In this document: in pieces, positions 50,995 to 61,003 of the stretch
Position numbering within the stretch: the first letter of the stretch is position 1
How the letters are laid out: every line of letters starts with the position of its first letter
From: Ferruginibacter sp.
GTDB taxonomy: Bacteria > Bacteroidota > Bacteroidia > Chitinophagales > Chitinophagaceae
NCBI RefSeq assembly: GCF_028288465.1
Contig: NZ_JAQBNR010000018.1
Span: 1 to 63,909, forward strand
Reading direction: 5' to 3'
Length of the DNA stretch: 63,909 nucleotides
The notes under the pieces: generated by a model
Databases searched by the model: none
What the model was told of the DNA's origin: nothing
Seen by the model: the letters and a program-made list of their open reading frames with translations, nothing else
Position numbers and translations under genes: made by a program

Positions 50995-53427
50995 ATGAAC
51001 ATACAACTAACTGCGATTTTCTTTTTTCTGTTTTGCAGCGCCGCCTGCGTACAAACAGCAACTGCACAAACAGGCACCGTACAGGGCCGGGTTATAACAA
51101 GCGATGGACAACCTGCCAACAGTGTAACCATCACTGTAAAGAATACTGTAAAAGCTACACAGTCTGGCACAGACGGTAAATTTATACTGCGCAAAATAAA
51201 TGCAGGAGAGCAAATACTCGTTGTTTCTTTTGTGGGTTTGAAAACACAGGAAACGTCCATAACAGTAACAGCTGATCAAATAAGTGAGGTGAATGTGACG
51301 CTGGATGAAAGCATGAAAAAGATGGATGAAGTAATTATCAACAGCAACCGTACCCAGAATCATAAAACACTTTCTTCTGCCAAATCGTTGCTTGGGAACA
51401 TGGATCTGCCGCAAACTGTTGGGTCTGTAAGCAACACGGTTATCAGCGATCAGCAAGCAACCCGGGTAGGCGATATTGTAAGAAATGTAAGCGGCGTGTC
51501 CATTACACAAACCAGGCTGGGCGTTAATGAAACTTATACCGCACGTGGCTACAGCATTGGTATTAATGGCGGCGCAGGCAGCATTTTAAAAAATGGATTG
51601 GTAAGTAATATCGCCGGTATGCCGGAAGCTGCCACGCTGGAAAGTGTGGAAGTAATGAAGGGCAGCAGTGCTATGTTGTATGGCAATGTATCCGGTGGAT
51701 TGATTGTAAACCTGGTAACAAAGAAACCAAAGTTTGAATATGGAGGCGAAGTAAAAATGCAGGTGGGCAGCAACAGCCAGTACAAACCGATTGTTGATGT
51801 GTATGGTCCCATTTTTAAAAACCTTGCTTTCAGAATGGTGGGAACGTATGAAAATGACCGCAGCTTCCGAGACGTGGTAAAAACCAAACGCACTTATTTT
51901 AATCCGTCTTTTTTATACAATATTGGCAAAAAAACAACGCTACTGGTACAGGGCGATTACCTGGATGCAAAGCTTACCCCAGACTTCGGCATTGGTACGC
52001 TGGACAGTGGACGCGTACTGCCTTCCAACGTTCCTGTTTCCAGATTTATCAATGTGCTTTGGGCGTATAACAATGTAAAACAGCAGTCCGGCGCTTTTAA
52101 TGTAAACCACACTTTTAATGACAGCTGGCAACTCGCTTTCAGCGGATCGGTACAAAAAACGGATGTCAATTCTTTTGGCGCAGGCCTGCCCAATGTAGTG
52201 AGCAAAACAGGCGACTGGAACCGCACACTGGCAAGAGCGCACAGCATTGAAAAAGACTATACAACCCAGGTAAACCTGAACGGGAAATTTACAACCGGTA
52301 AAATTTTGCACCAGGTTTTGGTGGGTACTGACTTTACAAGAGTTGAAACTCAAACAGATGCTTTTAAAATCACCAGTAACGGAACGGTTGTTACCACTTA
52401 CGATAAAATAAATATACTCGACCCCAGCCTTTATACCCGCCGCAACGATATTCCCGATGCGGCCGTTACCACCGCTACCACTGCTCCCAGTAACCGTGTT
52501 GGTATTTATGTACAGGATTTTGTAAACCTTACAGATAAAATAAAATTGCTGGCAGGTGTAAGATGGAGCTACCAGGAAACGGTACAGACCAGCATCTTCA
52601 CCACAGCTACGCAAGCCACTACAAAAGGCGCTGCAGCAACAGCCAACAACCAGGCCTTCTCGCCCAAACTGGCCATTGTGTATCAGCCAACCAAAACAAC
52701 TTCTGTATTCGGCAGCTACTCCAATAATTTCACCATCAATACTGGTACGGATATTTACAGCCAGTTGCTGAAACCTTCTATCGTTGACCAATATGAAGTG
52801 GGTGTTAAAAACAATTTCCTGAATGACAAACTTTCTGTCAACTTCAGCATGTATAAAATCATCAACAGCAACCTGGCACAGCAGGCAGAATTTAAAGCAG
52901 ACGGCACATTGAATTCGGACGCTACTGTAAAAGAACTGAAAGGACAGACAACCAGCGACGGACTTGAACTGGATGTGAACGGCACCATTTCAAAAAACAT
53001 TTATTTTATTGCAGGCTATGGTTATAACAACATGCGTTTTACAAAAACATCCGGCGCTAAGGGATCTAATATTGAAGGCGAACAGGTGGTAATCAATCCG
53101 CACCATACCGCTAACTTCACTGCGTTTTATACTTTTAAGAAAACCGCAGTAAAAGGTTTAAAACTGGGCATTACCGGCTTTTACACCGGTGATCGTTTGG
53201 GTGGTTACAACAATACCATCGGGCAGGTACAGCTGGGAAGCAGACTATTACCGCTACAGGGATTTACAACGGTTGACCTTTCCGCAGGATACAGCATTAA
53301 AAAATTATCACTGCAATGCAAACTGGCCAACGTATTTAATAAAGTAAATTACCTGGTGCATGATAATTACAGCATTACGCCTATCACGCCGAGGCAGGTA
53401 GTTGCTACCGTGGGATATAAATTTTAG
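50995..53427 (+). CDS. TonB-dependent receptor, siderophore (FhuA/FpvA-like) type
   Basis: 810 residues. A signal peptide (MNIQLTAIFFFLFCSAACVQTATAQ) is followed by a carboxypeptidase-regulatory-like domain at about 27-110 (GTVQGRVITSDGQPANSVTI ... GLKTQETSITV), typical of Bacteroidetes receptors. The plug domain follows (LPQTVGSVSNTVISDQQATRVGDIVRNVSGVSITQTR ... ESVEVMKGSSAMLYGNVSGGLIVNLVTKKP), then a 22-strand barrel ending in ATVGYKF with terminal Phe. This subgroup imports ferric siderophores. No sigma/anti-sigma pair or TonB gene is adjacent, so control is not evident. A terminator follows. Confidence 0.94.
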   Translation: MNIQLTAIFFFLFCSAACVQTATAQTGTVQGRVITSDGQPANSVTITVKNTVKATQSGTDGKFILRKINAGEQILVVSFVGLKTQETSITVTADQISEVNVTLDESMKKMDEVIINSNRTQNHKTLSSAKSLLGNMDLPQTVGSVSNTVISDQQATRVGDIVRNVSGVSITQTRLGVNETYTARGYSIGINGGAGSILKNGLVSNIAGMPEAATLESVEVMKGSSAMLYGNVSGGLIVNLVTKKPKFEYGGEVKMQVGSNSQYKPIVDVYGPIFKNLAFRMVGTYENDRSFRDVVKTKRTYFNPSFLYNIGKKTTLLVQGDYLDAKLTPDFGIGTLDSGRVLPSNVPVSRFINVLWAYNNVKQQSGAFNVNHTFNDSWQLAFSGSVQKTDVNSFGAGLPNVVSKTGDWNRTLARAHSIEKDYTTQVNLNGKFTTGKILHQVLVGTDFTRVETQTDAFKITSNGTVVTTYDKINILDPSLYTRRNDIPDAAVTTATTAPSNRVGIYVQDFVNLTDKIKLLAGVRWSYQETVQTSIFTTATQATTKGAAATANNQAFSPKLAIVYQPTKTTSVFGSYSNNFTINTGTDIYSQLLKPSIVDQYEVGVKNNFLNDKLSVNFSMYKIINSNLAQQAEFKADGTLNSDATVKELKGQTTSDGLELDVNGTISKNIYFIAGYGYNNMRFTKTSGAKGSNIEGEQVVINPHHTANFTAFYTFKKTAVKGLKLGITGFYTGDRLGGYNNTIGQVQLGSRLLPLQGFTTVDLSAGYSIKKLSLQCKLANVFNKVNYLVHDNYSITPITPRQVVATVGYKF

Positions 53428-53457
53428 TTGCACAGCACGACTATTTTTTTAAAGCTG

Positions 53458-53490
53458 GCATCCCCAATTTATATGGGGGTGCTTTTTTAT
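53458..53490 (+). terminator. Rho-independent terminator of the TonB-dependent receptor
   Basis: GCATCCCC (53458-53465) pairs with GGGGGTGC (53475-53482) including one G-T pair, loop 9, followed by TTTTTTAT, 31 bp past the stop codon. Confidence 0.85.
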
Positions 53491-53599
53491 ATATCTGCAA
53501 ATAAAAATAACTACACAGCGATGGTATGGATAGTATGTTCAATCATTACTTAACAACCTGGTTGCCGGAGGTAGTTGTAATAAGAATTTTTAACGGAGG

Positions 53600-54436
53600 T
53601 TAATTGCCTGAACGCCGCAATAAATTAACGCCAATAAAATAAGGCATTATAAAAGGGATGGCAGGAATGGACACTGCATAACCGGCGGTAACGAATGGTT
53701 CGGGGCAACAGGTAGATAAGAGAACGATAACAAAAGCAAGTACGCTAACAGCAACATAAATTCTTGCCGGTATTTTGTTGAACAAGCCCGCACGATTTAA
53801 TGATATGGCAAAAGCTGCAGTGGCTAAATAAGTAAGCGCTACTTCAACAACCGAGATCATGCTAAACAAACCCCTGACAGGCTTATACCATTCAGGCATT
53901 TTTTCTGAACCTGATGCCGCTAAAATGTTGAATGCAGCCGTTAAAAAATATCCCCAGAAAATCATATTGATGATAAAGAGCGGAATAAAAATAAGGATGG
54001 CAACAAAACCAAGTTGCGAATAAAAATGCTCTCCCCTCTTTTTCAATTTATCCCGAACCACGGCAACTCCAAACACGATAAAAATACCGGCAACAATCAA
54101 GATAGAATATCTTACCTGCTGTTCAACAGCCGTGGCTGTCCATTCAGTTGCTGTTGAAGGAGGTGGCCCGAAGCCAAAGAAAATAGAAACCAGTATCCAG
54201 GGTACAATTAAAAAGAATGCACCCAAGGCCAACTCTCTTTTTTCAGCATCGGCATTTCTTACAACATTCAGCCCCAGCACCCAGGCGGCGGTTATCATCA
54301 GGCAAACATTGATGATCCAAACCGGCAGGTAAATGGTGTAGCTTATATGCCCAACGCCAAAGCCCAGTATCGCAGTTACCAACGGCACAAGCGAAAGATA
54401 AAAAAGGCTTAGTTTTTTTGAAATGCTGGTTTGCAT
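53600..54436 (-). CDS. Hypothetical polytopic membrane protein
   Basis: 278 residues with about eight hydrophobic helices (first at 10-30, FYLSLVPLVTAILGFGVGH; last near 250-270). Between helices 3 and 4 is a periplasm-like loop with Pro/Ser/Thr (PPPSTATEWTATAVEQQ). No transporter family was recognised. It starts 23 bp downstream of the amidohydrolase gene on the same strand, so they probably share a transcript. Function unknown. Confidence 0.65.
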   Translation of the reverse strand: MQTSISKKLSLFYLSLVPLVTAILGFGVGHISYTIYLPVWIINVCLMITAAWVLGLNVVRNADAEKRELALGAFFLIVPWILVSIFFGFGPPPSTATEWTATAVEQQVRYSILIVAGIFIVFGVAVVRDKLKKRGEHFYSQLGFVAILIFIPLFIINMIFWGYFLTAAFNILAASGSEKMPEWYKPVRGLFSMISVVEVALTYLATAAFAISLNRAGLFNKIPARIYVAVSVLAFVIVLLSTCCPEPFVTAGYAVSIPAIPFIMPYFIGVNLLRRSGN

Positions 54437-54459
54437 CTGCAGGCGTTTGAATGAAACTA

Positions 54460-56040
54460 TTATTCCTCTCCCGGCTGTTTCAATTTCCAGCCTGTTTTTG
54501 CTTTTTCAGCTTCTACCATTTTCTTTACATCTGCCAGCAGCTTTTTAGCATCGTACACAATGCCGTCTTTAATGGTATATTTGATTCCGCCTGCCCTTAC
54601 TACTTTATTATCAGCTGTAACCTTAATGGTTCCTGTGCCATACAGTACCTGTAAATTTTCCAGCGGGTTAACATCAATGATCACCATGTCGGCCAGTTTG
54701 CCCACTTCTACTGAGCCTAAATCTTTTTCTGCACCCAGTGCCTGTGCAGCATACAGGGTGGCTGAACGAATTACTTCCAGCGGATGAAAGCCTGCTTCAC
54801 GCAGCATCTCCAACTCCCTGATATAACCAAACCCATACGTTTCATAAATAAAACCATCATCGCTTCCGGCAGTAACCCTGCCGCCACGGTTTTTATATTC
54901 ATTTACAAAAGTCATCCACAGGCGGTAATTTTCTTTCCACGCAATTTCATCTTCTGTTCCCCAATGCAGCCAGAAAGAACCATGCGATTCCCGGCTGGGT
55001 TCATAAAATTTCCATAAGGAAGGCAGGGTATAATTGTCGTGCCACTCCAGTCTTCTTGCACGCTGCAAATCCCGGGTAGCATCGTAAATATTAAACGTTG
55101 GATCCAGTGTAAAATCCAGCGCAATCAACTCATTCATCACCTTGTTCCATTTATCACTGAAAGGTGGTGCTGCCTGTTTCCATAGCCTGCCAGCTTCCCC
55201 AAAGCGATCGGCTTCATTGGCGTAATTATAATTGAGCGAATAGTTCTGGATCGTTTTATCATCAAACATCGCTTCGGGTAAACCATACCAGTGTTCCATT
55301 GACGTTAATCCTGCCCGTGCAGAGTTCAGCACATTCCAACGGGCCACATCCATTTGTGCATGGTGACAGGCGCTGCGCAAACCCAGTCTTTTATTTTCCC
55401 TTAATGCGGCATCCATTATTTGCGGTGCTGCGCCAAAAAACTTTACGCCGTCGGCTCCTTTCTTTTGATTTTCTCTAACCCAGTTAATGGCCTGCTCGGG
55501 CGTACTGATAGGCTGTTTGGCTCCCTGTCCAAAAAAGGAGTAGGCATAAATACGGGGCGCAGTGATTTTATTTTCAGCACTTAATTTTTTTTCATCCAGC
55601 ACCCATTCAAGACCGTTGCCGCTTCCCGGTTCCCGAATCGTGGTAATGCCATGGGCCATCCATAATTTAAACACATATTCGGCTGGCGTGCCCTGTTCCG
55701 TGCCACCAATATGACCATGCATATCAATAAAGCCGGGTAACAAATACATACCTTCTGCCTGTATCTCTTTACCACCTTCTTTCAGTTGCGGACGGCGTTT
55801 TGGATCGATGGAAACGCCCGGTGCGCCTACATTCGAGACGTTTACAATGCGGTTGTTCTCTACAACGATATCGACCGGGCCGATGGGGGGTGCGCCCGTG
55901 CTGTTGATTAAGGTAACGCCGCGGATAATCAGTTGCGGCCATGGCCCCTCACCCTCTTTCACCAAAGGTGCCTTGGCTATTTGTGCAGTTACCGCATTAA
56001 AAATTATTGCTGAAAAAATAAGCAGAAAGGTTGAACGCAT
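54460..56040 (-). CDS. Secreted metal-dependent amidohydrolase
   Basis: 526 residues with a signal peptide (MRSTFLLIFSAIIFNAVTAQ). Amidohydrolase-superfamily features: the composite-domain strand RGVTLINSTGAPPIGPVDIVVENNRIV, the metal-binding LLPGFIDMHGHIGG near 108-121, RSACHHAQMDVARWNVLNSARAGLTSMEHW with further His near 235-262, and the final Asp in AGSDDGF near 400. The adenine-deaminase/dihydroorotase-like end (GSVEVGKLADMVIIDVNPLENL) is complete. It would act in the periplasm on a cyclic or peptide-like amide, substrate unknown. It is the first gene of a two-gene unit with 53600. Confidence 0.9.
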   Translation of the reverse strand: MRSTFLLIFSAIIFNAVTAQIAKAPLVKEGEGPWPQLIIRGVTLINSTGAPPIGPVDIVVENNRIVNVSNVGAPGVSIDPKRRPQLKEGGKEIQAEGMYLLPGFIDMHGHIGGTEQGTPAEYVFKLWMAHGITTIREPGSGNGLEWVLDEKKLSAENKITAPRIYAYSFFGQGAKQPISTPEQAINWVRENQKKGADGVKFFGAAPQIMDAALRENKRLGLRSACHHAQMDVARWNVLNSARAGLTSMEHWYGLPEAMFDDKTIQNYSLNYNYANEADRFGEAGRLWKQAAPPFSDKWNKVMNELIALDFTLDPTFNIYDATRDLQRARRLEWHDNYTLPSLWKFYEPSRESHGSFWLHWGTEDEIAWKENYRLWMTFVNEYKNRGGRVTAGSDDGFIYETYGFGYIRELEMLREAGFHPLEVIRSATLYAAQALGAEKDLGSVEVGKLADMVIIDVNPLENLQVLYGTGTIKVTADNKVVRAGGIKYTIKDGIVYDAKKLLADVKKMVEAEKAKTGWKLKQPGEE

Positions 56041-56490
56041 AAGGAGTAGTTGAATACGTAATTTACAAAGTTTTGTTTAGTGAAAATTAAATCGCGTACA
56101 GACGGGCCACGATAGTCCGCGAGTATCTGCATGTTGAAGTAGTGCGTTTTAACAGTGTTTGAGGAAATAATGATGCCTGGTTTCGAAATTAAAATTTGCT
56201 TATTGATAAGAGCGGCTAACCAGGACCTACAAAGTGCTTGATATTATCAGCCCTATTTTTAATATTGGAAATCACTTTCTATTCATTCATCTTTCTCCAC
56301 TCCAAAGTATCTGCTGTTATTTTAATCACCAGTAATTTTAACCTGGCTTGCAGTTGCATCTTCTTGTTTACCATCTTTAGTACATGAATAAATCACACAT
56401 AGAAAGGACTTGGTTGAAAAGATAAATCTCATTAGATGAAAGTAAAAGCCGTGGTGTTAGATTGAAGCCCTGGTGAAAATTTGTATCAAT
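56041..56490. other. Gap without a supported gene
   Basis: 450 bp between two minus-strand genes. No repeats, hairpins or frames of note were found. The promoter of the amidohydrolase should lie here. Confidence 0.35.
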
Positions 56491-56919
56491 TTATAATTGC
56501 GAGACCCTCTCTATCCCATTCTTAATTCCGCTAATTATCATCTTTCCATAACCATCATCTGGCAGCTTACCAGAAAATAAGGATGCTAATTGATAGTTTT
56601 CTTTCGCTTTGTCAAAATCCCTTAAATCTTCATAACATTTAGCGACGTTGAGGTAAAGAGAAGGATAGTTTGCCTGCATTGTTTTCTCCCCTATTTTCAA
56701 TGCTGCTTGTAAAGCAATTTCGTCCCACTTCAATTTGTCCGCAACAGTTTGTTGATGTCTTGCAACATAATGAGCAGAAATAAATTTTTCAAAGTCAGTT
56801 GCAGCTGCTTGCCAGGCCAGCAGGAATAGTTTATGGGCTTCTTCTGTTTCACCTTTTCCCTCCAGTTCCATGCCTTGTGCGCAAAGCTTAACAATGCTGT
56901 TATCAGGATCAAAATTCAC
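56491..56919 (-). CDS. TPR-like hypothetical protein
   Basis: 142 residues, soluble, all-helical. Tetratricopeptide-like pairs are visible: IVKLCAQGMELEGKGETEEAHKLFLLAWQAA near the start and YLNVAKCYEDLRDFDKAKENYQLASLF near the end. The segment FEKFISAHYVARHQQTV is characteristic of a family of short TPR proteins in Bacteroidetes with no known role. The gene stands alone, 141 bp downstream of the ThuA fusion gene on the same strand. Confidence 0.75.
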   Translation of the reverse strand: MNFDPDNSIVKLCAQGMELEGKGETEEAHKLFLLAWQAAATDFEKFISAHYVARHQQTVADKLKWDEIALQAALKIGEKTMQANYPSLYLNVAKCYEDLRDFDKAKENYQLASLFSGKLPDDGYGKMIISGIKNGIERVSQL

Positions 56920-57060
56920 TCCTTCTCATTTTTTAATTCAACATAATATGCATGTTTATATCCATGCGCACTACACACTAAGCACAGGCAGAACAAACTT
57001 AAAACATCTTTAACCCAAAAGAAATCAGATATCAAAAAATCAGCCTTCCGACATCCGGCT

Positions 57061-60000
57061 CTATTGCTCAAACCGCAACCAATCCAGTGCAAACATATCA
57101 TGGTTGGGCTCTGTATCTTTTTTAAACACAAAGTACAAATCATGTATACCGCCGGGATCATTAACAGTGGCGCTTACCTGTTTAAACTTGTTCCAGCCGC
57201 CGGTTTGCTGGTAATTCAATGTGCTGACTACAGGGCCTTTTATGGAATCAATATGCACTTCGATGGTTGCGTCTATTTTTTCGGATGAATAATAATAGGC
57301 TATGTTTTTGATGCCTTTCAGATCAATACCTTTTAGTACGAAATAAGATTTGTTGTGAATGCTCCCGAGCATCTTATCATCCCGTTGTATGCGGTTAATT
57401 ACATCCGCATCTTCTGCCTGTATGGTGGGCTGCCTTAGCACAAGTTGTTTGCTGGTTGTTAATGGCACAACACCATTGCCGCCATCTGTGTAAGCGGCCG
57501 TCAAAGCCCAGGTGCCGCCTGTTGCACCCACAGGTTGTTTCAATAATGCAGTGCCTGTTGCTGCCAGGCTATCCTGCGTTTTTTGCTGCGCCAGGGAAAG
57601 AATATATTTTACAATGATAGTGGCATTGTCTTTACTTAACTGAGGGTGTGCATTCATATAGTGATCGTTTCCCCATACGCCGGCCCCGCCTGTAATGATC
57701 TTACCGGCAAGCCTTGCTATCTCCCCTGGTTTGTTGCTATATTTTGCTGCTATAGCCGTAAATGCCGGTCCAACAACGGTGTGGTCCACCGTATGGCAAG
57801 CCTTACAATCGGCGGAAGCTATCAACGCTTTACCCGGCATTACCCAGGTACCCTTACCCTGCACGGTTTTAAATGATCCCTGCTCTTTGGGTATATAATC
57901 CAGTTTAACATGAATGCGACCCGGATCGATCGTTGCATCTTCTTTATCTTTCACTTCCACTGCATAACCCAATGTGGCATCACCAAAATAAAACGAACTG
58001 TTACCTGTTGTATTGATGGCTACTTCGGGCATGGTGTTACCTGCTTTAATTTCCAACGTGTCAACTGAACTTAGTCCGGAGGGATCGGTTACTTTTAAGG
58101 TTACTTTATATACGCCTTTATTGCTGAAAGTATATGTTGGGTTTGCCTCTGTTGAACCTGCTTTATTGCCTTCGAATGTCCATTCATATTTCAGCTGATC
58201 GTCTTCATCATAATCATAACTATTGCTGCTGCTAAAATCAACTTTTAACGGAGCAATGCCAATGCTATCCTTCACGCTGATTTTTGCCACAGGTGCACGG
58301 TTACCGGCATTGTAATCAATGCGTACCAGTCTTGCATCATCATTGTCTGCCCCATACACGGCGCCATATTCAAGCACATACATAATCCCTTCCGGCGTAA
58401 TATCCATATCAATGGGCCGTCTGAAATCTCCTGTCAGCGGCATAAATGCTTCCATGCGTTTATAATTTTCATTCTCATCAAAACGCAATGCGAATACCCA
58501 GTTACGCATCCAGTCCATTACAAACAGACTGTTATCATAATATTCCGGTATACTGTTCTTCTTTGCAAGACTTTTATTGTAATGATAGAAGTATCCTGCG
58601 ATGGCTGTTCTGCCGCCTTCGCCCAGGTCCGGAAACTCGGGTGATACCGGGTAAGGATACCAGACCATTGCTTTAGTGGGTGCCGGCAATTTTTTGATAC
58701 CTGTATTGTTGGGAGAATTGTTTTCCGGCCCGTTGATATCAAAGGACTGGCCGATGACGTGAGTAGCAAAATCAGAATCATGATAGGCTTTGCTGTCGCC
58801 TACAAAATAAGGCCAGCCAAAGTTGCCTGCTTTTTTTGCCTGGTTAAATTCATCATACCCACGCGGATCATATTTGGAATCCTCGCCCGCATCCGGACCA
58901 ACTTCGCCCCAATACAAAGTTGATGTAGCCTGGTTAACCGTTATCCGGTAAGGGTTACGACAACCCATTGTATAAATCTCCGGTCTCGTACCTGCTGTTC
59001 CTTTTGCAAATAAATTGCCATCCGGTATGGTGTAAGATCCATCTGCTTCCGGGTGAATGCGGATTACTTTACCCCGCAGATCATTGGTGTTACCTGCAGA
59101 CCGTTGTGCATCAAATGTAAGCCTGCCTGGTCTTTCATCCAGCGGCGCATAGCCATTCGATTCAAAAGGCACCGTGTTATCACCGGTGGAGATGAACAGG
59201 TTGTTGTTTTTATCCCATGCAAGTGAACCGCCTGTATGAGCGCTTACTTCGGGGTCAATCGGCACCTGGATGATTACTTTTTCAGAAGCCAGGTCAATAG
59301 AATCTTCTGTGATCATTTTGAACCTGGAAATATTCTGATGCGTGGGTGTGGGCAATGAATCCGGTGAATAGAAAAAGTAAACATATTTATTGGCTGCAAA
59401 ATCCGGGTCAATCGTCATACCCAGCAAGCCATTGCCAAAAGCCTTTTTGGTATCGGGCAATACTTTGAATTTATGAATGAGTTTGGTGATATTATCCGCC
59501 GGTTTGTATGCATAAAAATTGCCGGAGCGTTCAACGATATATACTACGCCGGTTGGTGTAACGGCAATTTCCATCGGCTCATTTAAATCGTTGGTGAGGA
59601 CCGTTTTTGTAAAGCGATTTTCTTCCGGTGTTTTGGGTGCATAGGCTTTTGAATAATCCAGTTTGGCAGAATCGGCACCCATGGCATATTGTATTCCGTT
59701 TGCCAGGTGTTGCAGAAACAACGGCTCGCTGTAGCTTTCAGAGGTATGCCCGCCACCGGTATAAAATGCACGGCCTCCATCAAAATTATGGTACCAGGCG
59801 ATGGGATGATCTTTACCGTTCTCGCCACCTTCATAAGTGTCTTCATCCAGTGTAGCTACTACCTTCAGGTCAGCATTGATATTTTTATAATTGTACCATT
59901 CATCGGTACGTTCCCATTTTGCAGGCAGGCCTTTGGTGGCTATAAAGCCCGTGTCCGTAACATTCACGGTAGCTTTTCTTACGTTCGGGTTGCCGGGGTG

Positions 60001-60408
60001 ACTTTTAAAATAAGCACCTACTAATTTATTATACCATGCCCAGTTGTACTCCGCATCTGCTGCTGCATGTATACCCATAAAACCTCCACCAGCCTGTATA
60101 TAACGCTGCAATGCTACCTGCTCATCACTGTTAAGGATGTTGCCGGTTGTGCTTAAAAAAATAACAGCTTTATATTGCTTAAGGTCAGCATCTGTAAATA
60201 CTTTTGAACTGGAATCTACGTCCACACCAAAATTATTATCCTTGCCCATTTTTTGTATGGCGGCAATACCTGCAGGAATGGATTCGTGGTGATAGCCTTT
60301 TGTTTTGGTAAACAATAATACTTTACGGGCGTTGGAATCTTTGGTACTACAGCTGTTAAAGAATAACACAACAGCAACAAGTGAAAGGCAACTGGCAAGC
60401 TTTTTCAT
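57061..60408 (-). CDS. ThuA - PQQ-dependent sugar dehydrogenase - PKD - cytochrome c - CBM fusion lipoprotein
   Basis: 1115 residues. A lipobox (LFFNSC) gives lipidated Cys near residue 20. Residues about 29-245 are a ThuA domain (trehalose utilisation; FTKTKGYHHESIP, GGGFMGIHAAAD, DHPIAWYHNFDGGRAFYTGGGH). About 265-700 is a six-bladed PQQ-dependent (glucose/sorbosone) dehydrogenase. About 705-795 is a PKD domain (APVAKISVKDSIGIAPLKVDFSSS). About 880-970 is a cytochrome c with CKACH haem site. The last 125 residues resemble a CBM6/carbohydrate-binding module. One chain thus combines sugar binding, oxidation and electron output. It is located outside the cytoplasm; the likely substrate is a sugar or polysaccharide end. 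Confidence 0.93.
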   Translation of the reverse strand: MKKLASCLSLVAVVLFFNSCSTKDSNARKVLLFTKTKGYHHESIPAGIAAIQKMGKDNNFGVDVDSSSKVFTDADLKQYKAVIFLSTTGNILNSDEQVALQRYIQAGGGFMGIHAAADAEYNWAWYNKLVGAYFKSHPGNPNVRKATVNVTDTGFIATKGLPAKWERTDEWYNYKNINADLKVVATLDEDTYEGGENGKDHPIAWYHNFDGGRAFYTGGGHTSESYSEPLFLQHLANGIQYAMGADSAKLDYSKAYAPKTPEENRFTKTVLTNDLNEPMEIAVTPTGVVYIVERSGNFYAYKPADNITKLIHKFKVLPDTKKAFGNGLLGMTIDPDFAANKYVYFFYSPDSLPTPTHQNISRFKMITEDSIDLASEKVIIQVPIDPEVSAHTGGSLAWDKNNNLFISTGDNTVPFESNGYAPLDERPGRLTFDAQRSAGNTNDLRGKVIRIHPEADGSYTIPDGNLFAKGTAGTRPEIYTMGCRNPYRITVNQATSTLYWGEVGPDAGEDSKYDPRGYDEFNQAKKAGNFGWPYFVGDSKAYHDSDFATHVIGQSFDINGPENNSPNNTGIKKLPAPTKAMVWYPYPVSPEFPDLGEGGRTAIAGYFYHYNKSLAKKNSIPEYYDNSLFVMDWMRNWVFALRFDENENYKRMEAFMPLTGDFRRPIDMDITPEGIMYVLEYGAVYGADNDDARLVRIDYNAGNRAPVAKISVKDSIGIAPLKVDFSSSNSYDYDEDDQLKYEWTFEGNKAGSTEANPTYTFSNKGVYKVTLKVTDPSGLSSVDTLEIKAGNTMPEVAINTTGNSSFYFGDATLGYAVEVKDKEDATIDPGRIHVKLDYIPKEQGSFKTVQGKGTWVMPGKALIASADCKACHTVDHTVVGPAFTAIAAKYSNKPGEIARLAGKIITGGAGVWGNDHYMNAHPQLSKDNATIIVKYILSLAQQKTQDSLAATGTALLKQPVGATGGTWALTAAYTDGGNGVVPLTTSKQLVLRQPTIQAEDADVINRIQRDDKMLGSIHNKSYFVLKGIDLKGIKNIAYYYSSEKIDATIEVHIDSIKGPVVSTLNYQQTGGWNKFKQVSATVNDPGGIHDLYFVFKKDTEPNHDMFALDWLRFEQ

Positions 60409-60550
60409 CTGAATGTTTAAAGAGTAATTAATTTACCCGAAAGATATTGTAAAATGTTTAATTGACGGTTATGTAATTACGACTTTCAACTTTCACTTAT
60501 ACGATTCTATACAGGAAGTAAACTATATTTTAAGAGCCTATACTTGGTGG

Positions 60551-60934
60551 ATGATTGGCTTCAACAATGCGCAAAATATTTTCAGTAGTTCCATCCACCT
60601 CTTTAATAAACCTAACCAAATTCTGTCCGGACTTTCTTATACAGGTTCAACTCTTTCAACCATTCATATTCAATTGCAGAACACTGTAAAAAAGTCTTAT
60701 GCCAACATGGCGGCATATTACCCGCTGATGTATAAAAACAGGTTGATTGAAAAAGCGAATATTGTTACAAATGGCAAAGGAGCATTTTCTGTAAATGTTG
60801 GCGCCATTGCAACAGACAACAGGAAGGACGCTGTAGTAGAAATTAAAGCAGGCAGTTACCAGAAATTGCTGCGCCTGCCTTCTTTACACACCACACCTTA
60901 TAACATCACTACATTCATCAACATTTTTTCATAG
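60551..60934 (+). CDS. Small hypothetical protein or remnant
   Basis: 127 residues. The frame from residue 45 on (SYANMAAYYPLMYKNRLIEKA, then AFSVNVGAIATDNRKDAVVEIKAGSYQKLL) has protein-like composition and codon use like its neighbours. The first 40 residues are less convincing. No signal, membrane segment or family is recognised. It could be the 3' part of a lost gene or a true small gene just upstream of the dehydrogenase at 61004. Confidence 0.4.
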   Translation: MIGFNNAQNIFSSSIHLFNKPNQILSGLSYTGSTLSTIHIQLQNTVKKSYANMAAYYPLMYKNRLIEKANIVTNGKGAFSVNVGAIATDNRKDAVVEIKAGSYQKLLRLPSLHTTPYNITTFINIFS

Positions 60935-61003
60935 GTTTATGCAACGAAATAAATAACGTATTGCACCGCCCGCAATGATAGTAAAACCAATTAACGAAAA
61001 CAT

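Noticed and set aside
51940..52791. 283-codon frame opposite the TonB-dependent receptor
   Set aside because: Antisense shadow of the well-supported receptor barrel; no protein features.
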